Source of the DNA: Entamoeba invadens IP1
Lineage: Eukaryota; Evosea; Mastigamoebida; Endamoebidae
Assembly (NCBI RefSeq): GCF_000330505.1
Contig: NW_004443536.1
Coordinates: forward strand, 203,055-243,108
Direction of reading: 5' to 3'
Length of the DNA stretch: 40,054 nucleotides
The position numbers and the translations under genes are program-made. Position 1 is the first letter of the stretch, and the number at the start of each line of letters is the position of its first letter. The notes below the pieces were generated by a model, which searched no databases, had not been told where the DNA came from, and saw nothing but the letters and a program-made list of their open reading frames with translations. Shown here piece after piece: positions 31,401 to 40,054 of the stretch.

Positions 31401-32516
31401 TTTGAAATTTACAGTTTTTCGTTGTTTTAATATTTTCAAATTTATATATATAAACATTTTTAATAAATTATCAAATTAAAGTCATTCACTGTTTTAAGCT
31501 ATATATAAAGAAATATTGGTAATAATACTATTTTTGCATAGTAAATTAATAAATTAAATAAAATACATTATTGAAATTTGGATAATTTACCCGAATTATC
31601 AGTCGTTTTAGTTTATTTCTTTTGTTATACATGGCAACACATAAAAAACAAATGCTAATAAGCAGGGCTGCATACTTCAATTAAATAATCGTTTTTTGAA
31701 AAAGAAATAATGGTATTTTATCTTTTTGGATAAAATAAATAATCCTTTTCACAAAAGAATTTTTTTGCTTAATTTGATGAAAATAATCATAAAAATAAAA
31801 AAATATGCTGTTTTGGGAATGTTTTTGAATAATATGCTCAAAACTGCACGTTATTCGCTTTTTCAAATAATAAGACCAAAAGTGTTTTGAAAAAAAATAA
31901 TTACAAAAAAACAAATAAGAAAAATTTAACATGTTCAAATCTCGGAGTAATCACTATTTCATTGTATTTCATTAAACATAAATCAGTGTATTAAATGAAA
32001 CATAAAAAGAGTTTTGATATATTTCTCAAATTAAATATCAGCATTATTATAACCAAAAAAATGATTTAAAATCTTAACACAAATTAATTTATATGACAGT
32101 TTGTTGTTTCATTGAATGAAAATTAAAAAAATATTATATAAATTGATATTACAAAGTCGGACAATACCAAATAAATATATTGATATTATTGTATATCTCA
32201 TTGTGTTCAAAACAGTATATCTGATAATGAAAAACAATAATAGTTTTTATTTAAATACAAGTTGATAACAACTTTGGATCTAGTTGACACAAAATTTAAC
32301 AATTTGTTTTGGCTTGCATAAACAATTTATGTAATTTAAAAAACATATTATTTAAAATGAGTAATATGTATAATTACAATCCAAACTCGTTTAAATGGTA
32401 ACTGAATTGTCGTGTTTGTTGTTATACTATTATGTTATCAATTATCATTTAAATAAATTGATAATAAATGAGATGTTAATTATGGGTAATGTTTCAACAA
32501 TATTTTCATTTATAAT

Positions 32517-32567
32517 TGATAATAAATGTAGTTCAAAAGTCTGTATTTTGAACTACATTTATTATCA
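32517..32567. repeat. Perfect 22-bp hairpin
   Basis: Arms 32517-32538 and 32546-32567 are exactly complementary over 22 bases with a 7-base loop (GTCTGTA). A smaller 8-bp palindrome (TTAGTATT/AATACTAA) follows at once. An exact stem of this length in otherwise drifting sequence suggests a recent origin or constraint. Confidence 0.85.
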
Positions 32568-33204
32568 TTAGTATTATTAATACTAATGATATTATTAGTA
32601 TTTTTAGTACTTCCAAAAGTCCCGTTTTTATTTTTTATTTTTCCTAAAAAACAAAAAAAACAAAAAATCGAAAATACAGACTTAATTTTGAAAAAAATAC
32701 CAATCCCGTTCAATTATTTTTGTACGATATCGGGACTTTATTGGAATATTAGCCAGCCTTTTCCAAAAACTCTGATACTGTTATTTGATTTGACCACAAT
32801 TCAATACTCCGCAACACAAACTCAACGTTTTAAGTCAAATTATACAACTATAAACACGTTAGTAAATTGGAATGTTATTGTTTGTGTCGAGTTTTAACCA
32901 AATATCAGTTTCGTTAGTTTTCATATTCAATTAAAAACAAACATGTGGTTTTGTTCTTTAAACAAAAAAATGAAATAACTAGTTTTAAAAAAAATAATTA
33001 GAGCAAACTCTTGATAATTTTGACAGACACAAGTCAAAGAAAAAATAAATTAGAGCAAACATTAAACAATTTTGTGTTTTGATATTTAAGTTATTATTGT
33101 TGTGACAACACCACCACTATATCGATATTACGCGATACTTTCACGCTTGTAATTTGTTTTAATAAATAATTATAATTATAATTATAAAAATCATGTTACA
33201 TTAG

Positions 33205-33312
33205 GGGGCACCTCATTTTATCTATATTTTATAATACTTTAACTAAACGCGAGGGGGACGCGGAGATCTGAGCAAAGCATCGTCACATCTTTTAGATGTG
33301 GTGGATTATTAC
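33205..33312. other. GC-rich island, possible structured RNA or element end
   Basis: In an AT desert, this stretch has TTAGGGGGCACCTC, then ACGCGAGGGGGACGCGGAGATC and a CACATCTTTTAGATGTG hairpin. Stops occur in all frames. No tRNA or snRNA signature is recognised. It could be the end of a transposon, since a piggyBac fragment lies 700 bases away, or a non-coding RNA. Confidence 0.4.
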
Positions 33313-33993
33313 AAAATTCGGGATTAATCTTATGATTTTTTTTTCTTTTGTATAACATTTTTTTTCGAAAAAAAATTGTTTTGTAAATGAAAACGCCAAT
33401 ACCGTTAGTGTTTTAATTAAAACATTTCCAAAAATTGAAGAAAAAAAGGAAAAATGATAAATTATTGTATGTACAAATAGTTTGTAACTTTCAAAAGTTA
33501 TTCATTTGTTTTCTGTTTTTTTTTTGATGTTCTTTGGTGATAGACATTTTGTAAATAAATATGGCGAAGCGAATGCTGTTTACATTTCAAAATATCACAA
33601 GGAAAGTTTTTTTTTGATAAATTTTAAGTTCAAAAAATAAACAAAAAAATATTTTTAAATTATATAAAAAACCTTAGAAATAAACACAATATTTTATAGA
33701 TAAAATAAGAATAGTATTAATAATTTTTTAATCTAAAAAACAATTTTAAGTAAAAATCCCATAAAATGGAAAAAATACACAACCAATTTATAATCAAAAA
33801 ATAATAATTATAACTAAATATTTCATATGATTCATTTATCAACAAAAGGGGTTAATAAAGTCGAAGAACCTAATAATATTATTGGACTACTTTTAATGTA
33901 AAAGCTAAACAACAACAACACCTATTTATACACCAGTAGTTTCATTACAACAATCACCCAGTAACATTTTTTCTTTGTTTTTTTTGTTCAGAA

Positions 33994-34721
33994 ATGAAAA
34001 GGTTAATCATTGAATGTAGTAATGTGGTTGGAAAAGTCTTATTCAATGATAAATGGATTGATGTAGACATCATTGAATTGGATGAATTTTTGGGAATATT
34101 GTTATATATGGGTTTTGTGAATGAGAATAAAAAAAGTATCCGCTTTTTATTTGGAAACACATATGGAAGATCTATTTACAAAGCAATAATGTCTGAACAA
34201 AGGTTTTTACAAATATTGGCATCATTAAGATTCGACACTGGAGCACAAGAACGTGTAAAAATGAAGTTGAAGCGAAAAAGGAAAAAAACATAAAATGGAA
34301 GAAGATGACAATGATAAACCAGATGATACAACATTCATGACAAAAAAGTGAAAGAGAATGATGAAAAAAAAGATTATGGTTGTTATTCCCACATATCAAA
34401 ATTTTATGAAATAAATGAATTAAAAAAATACATAAAAATAAACAAAAAACACATAAAAACGTGTTCAAAATTGAAAAACTTGAATTTGATGATGAACAAG
34501 TTGAATGTTTTGTTGAAGATGAAACAGTCGAAATAAATACTGAAAACTATACTTGTGACGAAAAACATCAATTTGAAATAAAAAGTTTAATGGATTTATT
34601 TTCATCAAATATAAAAACATTTGGTAAAAACATTATAAGTGGCAATTCTATATATTTATATATAGCAGCTTATAAAATTTATTTGGGTTTCTATAGTTCA
34701 CTTTATGACAAAATTAATTAA
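33994..34721 (+). pseudogene. piggyBac transposase fragment
   Basis: Frame 33994-34293 encodes DEFLGILLYMGFVNENKK and IYKAIMSEQRFLQILASLRF, matching the ELxxFLGxLLxMGxxK and MSRxRFxxILxxLxFD blocks of the DDE_Tnp_1_7 (piggyBac) family. After a Lys-rich linker the frame breaks. A later frame, 34461-34721, carries SLMDLFSSNIKTFGKNIISG, which resembles the stretch just before the first catalytic aspartate. The catalytic domain and the C-terminal Cys-rich zinc finger are missing. It is a dead relic with at least one frameshift. No TTAA-flanked terminal repeats were found. Confidence 0.75.
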
Positions 34722-35440
34722 TAATCTAAACTATGCAAATTAATGCTAACCCTATCAAATTTATTTCCACATTTCCAAAAAAACTTTGAAAAAGGTAATG
34801 TCTTAATAAAAAAATTGAATAACACTTTGTTTTTGTCTAACTATGTTTCCAAAGACATTTTATAACAACAAATTTTTTGCTTTACCAATCGAATTATTAT
34901 GCATTTTTGTTTTTAAACAATTATTTTCAATAATATTTTTAAAAATCAATACTTATATTGAAATTATTAATTTTTGTAAAAACACCAAAAAATTAAAAAA
35001 TAATGAAAATAAGGTCGTCCATTGTAACACTGTTGTGTTTAAATCGACAATCGACACATTATTTTTGACTTGTGGGTCTGTGTCATTTACGCGCACGTTT
35101 ACACGACCGAGTGTAATGAATTTTAAAAAAATGTATTAAATTAAATGTATTGTCTGATAGTATTAGTGTTATGCTTTTAAAAGGCATTGTAGTGGAATAC
35201 ATTTTATACTTTGTGATGTGTGTAGGGAAAGGTGTGCGTAAATGAAACATAAAGACCAATTAAAAATATGGGTTGATTCATAGAGTACTTTATTATCTCA
35301 AAAAAGTTAAGAAATGAATTAATTCAAAAATCTTAGTTGTTTTTGTTGTAATGTCTTATTGTTATTTTACTTAGATCGTTGCAAAAAAATGTTATCAAGA
35401 ATGCGAACGGTTATTTCAACTATTATTTCAAAAATAAAAA
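34722..35440. other. Non-coding stretch with an inverted-repeat element
   Basis: About 720 bases between two transposase fragments, with a foldback at 35072-35257. The rest is AT-rich and carries no recognisable ORF. Confidence 0.5.
35072..35257. repeat. Small inverted-repeat (MITE-like) element
   Basis: The left arm near 35074-35105 (GGTCTGTGTCATTTACGCGC) pairs imperfectly with the right arm near 35222-35256, which on the other strand reads GGTCTTTATGTTTCATTTACGC. The CATTTACGC-CAC-TTT core matches well. The arms flank about 115 bases of non-coding DNA. A clear target duplication is not seen, so the true ends are uncertain. Confidence 0.5.
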
Positions 35441-36079
35441 ATGCAAAATTTAGAAATTTTAACAATAATTTTTTTAATAAAACAAAAAATTAAATGGAAC
35501 GATAAGTTCGAAGAGTTGTTGTGCACAAATTCTGGTAGAATTAAATTGCTCCGTTTAACCCAGTCATCTCATTTATTTAAACTTCCTAAAATTAAAATGA
35601 ACAAATTTCTGAAAATCCAAGTTACCAATATAACTTCACATGGTCATTTTTGTGATATTAATTATCACCACAATAACACCGAAGATATCAATGAAACGGC
35701 TGAAACGACTTTTGCGAGTGAAAATATATTAATTCCAAATGATGTTTTGTATTTAAAACATTTAAAAGATAGAGTGAAATTACGAGAATGGAAAACTAAA
35801 GAAATGATATTTTTTGAATCAAAATGTCATTGTGATTATATTTCAACATAAAACGTATTTCAACTATTTGATTCTTCCATTTAAGAATATTATAAAAATA
35901 TCATACAAAGCATTGAAAGAATTGTTATTATCGCACCAACGAGTTGTTGTGAACGTTCTTTTAAATATTGGGAAGATGCATATTCGGATAATATAAGTGA
36001 AAAGATGCAAAAGGCAAAAATGGATTCAAAAAGAATATGCAATGAAATCGAAAAAAAAGATATGGCCAACCTTTTATAA
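35441..36079 (+). pseudogene. Second hAT transposase, C-terminal fragment
   Basis: In one frame, from about 35925 to the TAA at 36077-36079, the DNA encodes APTSCCERSFKYWEDAYSD followed by a basic-acidic helix ending EKKDMANLL. This is the hAT C-terminal dimerisation pattern (PxTSxxxERxFS-like). The frame upstream, 35441-35851, has coding-like composition (DRVKLREWKTKEM) but ends before the dimerisation block, so at least one frameshift is present. It differs in sequence from the hAT at 23.3-26.5 kb and is a separate, older relic. No terminal repeats are identified. Confidence 0.65.
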
Positions 36080-39000
36080 AGTTCTTTAATATCTGATCGT
36101 TCGTTTCATATTTTTGTTTTTTATTTCATTTTGTAATATTTTTATTTGTAAACTTGTTTCATAAAAGCGTCATTTTTTCAGTTACATTTTGTGAAAAATG
36201 AGATAATAATTAAAAATAATTAAAAGTACTTTGGGTATTAGTCTTGCAATATTTTTGCAATTTTTCTTCTGTTTTACACAAAATTTTCTTTAATAAGTAT
36301 AAAAAATATTAGAAAATAATGTGGTACCGTGGACACTAATTCAACATTTTTTGGAAGCCAAACAAAAACAAAAAATGAGGAAATTGGGGTTAAGCAATTT
36401 ATTGGTAGTACCAACTTTTTGTTAACAGTTTATAGTTAATAATGTTAATCAAATAAAATTTCAATGGTTTTTATTGAATTATTTAATTTGAAAATAACCA
36501 TTTTAAAAAGTATTTATATAAAATATTAATATTACTTTAACACGTTTCCTTGTTTCCCTGTTAATTTTTTTTATTTGGCAGTGTTATTTTTTTCTTTTTT
36601 TGTCATTTGGTCTTTTAAAAAAGACTGTCATGCCCGTTTTATTTTTTCTTAACATTTTTCTGCACAAGGATATTACTCAAACCAACTAACAAATAAGAAC
36701 TGGTTTAAATAAGATATTATATAGAAGCTATAATTTTAATATTTTTTTCGGGATTTACGCAATAGAAACATCAGAAATCCCGAAACAGATATTTTCAAAC
36801 CGATAAAATTTTTAGTATTAGGCGATGTACTTGAAGTATCCAAAACAGATTCACTATCAAGTACATTTCAATTACCTTGAATGTCATTGTTATTGAATAT
36901 ATAGATTAGTATATACATTACATATAACAAACATGTTTGCTTATTGTTGTAATACATTCTATAACACAGTTTGTTGTAATTCAAATTTTTGAAAAGATAA
37001 TAGTTTGCTGACTTGTCTGTTTTGCGTTTTTTTTTTCAATTCTCCGTAATAATTTCCGTTGTTTTTATCCAACTTATTGGTGTGATTGTTTTCAACCTTT
37101 TTACTAAAAATCCATCTAAAATTTAATTTGATTATTTTTGAGATGTGAACAAAAATTCTGAGTTGGTGAAAAACAATCTTGAAAAATAAAACAAACCAAA
37201 TAGTTCTTAAAAACAACTATATTTTATTTTTCAAAAAATAAACTAATTATTAATTAGTGATAAAAAAATAGCGGAATAACAAGATCGATTAGACTATTGA
37301 AACAAACACCGTTGTCTATGTTCTTCTAAATATAATATATTTTTTAAACATATTCAATTTGACAAAAAAAATAATTGTGAATATCGTTTCTTAAACAACT
37401 TGTCGAAAGTAAAGAATTATTATTCTAACTATCATCTTCGGGACAACATCGTTTTCGTTGTTGTTTAAAAACAGTAAAATTTTGATACCTTTACAAAGTC
37501 GTTATTTACTATCAATAAAATGGTATAATTACATTAATATCATAATTAATTTATAAAATCAAATGAAAATATTATCATAATAATACTTTCAAAGTAAATG
37601 GTTTGATATTAATAAAAAATAGTAAAGCTAAGTTTTATTTATTCAAAAAATAGATTGAAGCATAAACGGTATTATGGCAAAATAAATTAACAAAAAAAAC
37701 CACACAAAAAATAAAACCTGTTAATAAAATTTTTAATTATTATTTTAAAATAATAACTATTGAACAATAAAAAACTTATATATCTGGTTTTATATCTAAT
37801 ATTTTTATAATCATTGTTTAATAAGAACACCAAATAATCGATAAAATGTCAAACTAAAATATCTTTTAATATTATATAACATAGACATTTAATTAATTAT
37901 AATTTATTTATTTTTTTATTGAATAATAATTGGATTGTTTGCATAACAGTATAAACATAATTCATACCAATACAAAAGGTTAAAAAGATTTATATTAATT
38001 GATTAAGTATTAAATAATAAAAAACCTGTTTTAGAATTATTTGTTGTTATATAAAATTTTGGGTTTTTAAATGAATAAAATCGGGAATATCAGTAATAAT
38101 AGTGAGCAATTGTCCAAACTCCCTATAAGTTAACAATTTAACATAGTAAAAGGAAATAATCTTTGTTTGAATATTCACATCATTATAATTTTTGTGAATA
38201 CAACAATATTTACAATTCAAAGATAAGTTTTTTTTATTCAGAAAGAAATTCATCTCAACGAAGAGTTTGGCGGAAAAAGTTTATTATTACTAAGTTTGAC
38301 AATTTTAAATCTTTGAATTTTGGAAATTTTTTTTATTTTTTAATCTAATTTTTCTTTATTTCGAAATTTTGGCTTAATATTTGACTTGTCATTTTTTTGT
38401 TTCAGCAATTTTGAAAAAAGAAATAACATTTCTTATATTTTACTATAAAATATTACTATTTGATTTTTTAAAACAAAAAAATAGTTTAAATATTTTTTTA
38501 CTCACAAAATTGATTTTGATTAATTTTTGTGTAAATACTTAATAAAATGTCGAAATTTCTGCAATTTTGGGAATTATACCCATAAAAAAATGAATAAACG
38601 TCTAACTATGTTGGAAACAGAAACGTGTTAAATTATATTAATTTGGGTTTAATTTTGTTTTATTAATTCTTAGTACAACAAATTGAAAAAACTGAATATT
38701 AATTTTATAAAGTAAGGAGAAAAAGTCGCACTACATTCTTTATTATTCTTTTTGATTTTTATTTGAATAAAAATGCATCGGCAAAACCCGACCTTGTAAT
38801 ATTCCAAATTATTGATAAAAAGAATATTCTTTTTATATTATTGGTCCCAGAATTGGGTTTCACTAATATTTGAAACTTAAATAAAACTAATAATTGATTT
38901 AATTATTTTTTAATATTCAATTAAATAATAAAACAAGAATGTAAACTGTTTTTCAAAACTCTGTACTGGGATGCCCCGATTTTTTAGACAAATAATTTCT

Positions 39001-40054
39001 AAATAATTTTTCCTTTGCTTAACCCTCATTTTTTGTTATAAATATTTACTCGAAAAAAACAAAATAACGAACATGACTTTTTTAAATTTTACTTGACAAA
39101 TAAATCTTGCACCAAAAATTTACTTGAAAAATATTAAAAACAAACTTGGGATTAAAATTTTAATTACCATAACACAATTTTGCCAAAAAAAATGTAACTA
39201 CAATTTATTAATTAAATGTCCATGTTTACAGAATCACCAAGTTGTGTTTCAGAAAAAAAATAAAAGTACAAATAAATAAAACAAGTATTGAGAGAGAGAA
39301 AATAACATTAAGACTATAAAAATTGAAAGGTTTTTTTATTTTTGAACTGTTTAGATAAATAACTTCAATTGTTAAGAAGTTTGTTGTTTTATGTATTCAA
39401 TATTTTTTATAATTGTTGAAATAAATAGAAACTGATCGTTAATTAATGTGTTGTATCATTTGATGAAATAATGTTTTTCATTACATCATTAGTTTATTGT
39501 TATATTGTCGTTTATCTGGTTTGTTAGAAATATGTTGTTTTACTCACGTTTAGATACAAAATAAACCACTAAAAAATGACGAACTCGGGAACTCGGGAAA
39601 TATTTATTCAATATTTGGGTGATTTCCCGTTTTTTATTTAATAATTGAAACTGTATTGGGTTTTTAGGGTTATAAATTGTGTACCGTTGTTAGTTCAACA
39701 AATAGGAAAATAAAGAATAAAACAAATAAAAAATAGTAAATAACGGGAAACTAGGACAAAGGGTTTTTATAAATTTTGGAAACGGTACAGAATTTTTGAA
39801 TACAATTTACAATAATTATATCAATCAGAATATATTGTATAAAAACAAGATCTTTTAACTAAAATTCGGTTATCTCCGAACATTGTTAATCAAAAGCCTG
39901 TTTACTAAATCGTCCAGTCCTAAAACTGCAGATTATTTTTGGATTAATCTGATTTTTTGACCAAAATTATATTGTTTTTGTAGTTTTTGCAACAACCATT
40001 TTTTAGGAACACAAAAGAAACAAAACCATTTGAAATCCAATTGTTGAAGAAAAA
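36080..40054. other. AT-rich desert, no gene seen
   Basis: Almost 4 kb with no ORF over about 85 codons and none with a motif. Minor structures: an inverted CGGGATTT / AAATCCCG pair at 36750-36782, a 10-bp-stem ATGTACTTGA hairpin at 36829-36874, and a CGGGAAAT / ATTTCCCG pair at 39594-39630. It probably consists of heavily decayed insertions. No tRNA, rRNA or array repeat was recognised. Confidence 0.55.

Larger units (their letters stand above)
31401..33993. other. AT-rich desert with hairpins and one GC island
   Basis: 2.6 kb without a supportable gene. Short frames (for example 31681-31938 minus, 32510-32713 minus, 32586-32897 plus) are low-complexity and lack motifs. It contains the perfect hairpin at 32517-32567, a second small palindrome at 32568-32586, and the GC-rich island at 33205-33312. 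The final 100 bases lead into the piggyBac fragment. Confidence 0.5.

Noticed and set aside
31662..31690. CAGGGCTGCAT as a hAT terminal repeat
   Set aside because: No complementary end or 8-bp duplication was found to the right or left.
32586..32897. 103-codon plus-strand ORF
   Set aside because: It begins within the palindromic stretch; composition is the AT background and there are no recognisable motifs.
1..40054. CRISPR array, operons or bacterial riboswitches
   Set aside because: No spaced direct-repeat array exists, and the introns and gene families show the window is eukaryotic.
1..40054. tRNA array units typical of Entamoeba
   Set aside because: I saw no cloverleaf with TTCGA-type T-loop plus matching arms; a tRNAscan run would settle it.

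Overview
The window looks like a contig from an Entamoeba species, most likely E. invadens or a close relative. The DNA is very AT-rich and the genes are compact. Introns are short and almost always begin GTTTGT and end TAG or CAG. The gene families are typical of Entamoeba: a transmembrane kinase (TMK), a BspA-like leucine-rich-repeat protein, filamin-type repeats, an ENTH protein and a RhoGAP. The remains of several cut-and-paste DNA transposon superfamilies point to E. invadens rather than E. histolytica. This species call is inference, because no species-specific marker was tested.

Layout. 1-442: a broken non-LTR retrotransposon reverse transcriptase running off the left edge. 1.7-23.0 kb: gene-rich. 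In order: a TMK receptor kinase (+, one intron); an unknown 335-residue protein (-, intron resolved here); a Skp1-like protein with a Lys-rich repeat tail (-); ribosomal protein S12 (+); a GC-rich foldback element with a 10-bp target duplication; a two-TM protein (-); a WD40 protein of the WDR68/DCAF7 type (-); an ENTH/epsin-like protein (-, three exons, with the start codon apparently split by an intron); small uncertain ORFs; a 7TM receptor (-, TM7 on a second exon); a filamin-repeat protein (+, two or three exons); a RhoGAP (+, intron inside the domain); and a phytol/dolichol-kinase-like membrane enzyme (-). 23.3-40 kb: a transposon-rich, gene-poor, extremely AT-rich stretch. It holds a complete but decayed hAT element with a perfect 8-bp target duplication, a larger inverted-repeat element with a TA-flanked mariner-type element nested in it (and a 100-N gap), one intact BspA-like gene, a piggyBac fragment, a second hAT C-terminal fragment, and several strong hairpins.

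The genes do not form one pathway. Several serve signalling, trafficking and the cytoskeleton (TMK, GPCR, RhoGAP, epsin-like, filamin-like), the rest translation and lipid metabolism, as in an ordinary eukaryotic chromosome arm. Joining ORFs by the GTTTGT...AG rule was the most informative step. It restored a conserved domain in the TMK, ENTH, GPCR, filamin and RhoGAP genes and gave a coding-like terminal exon for the 335-residue protein.
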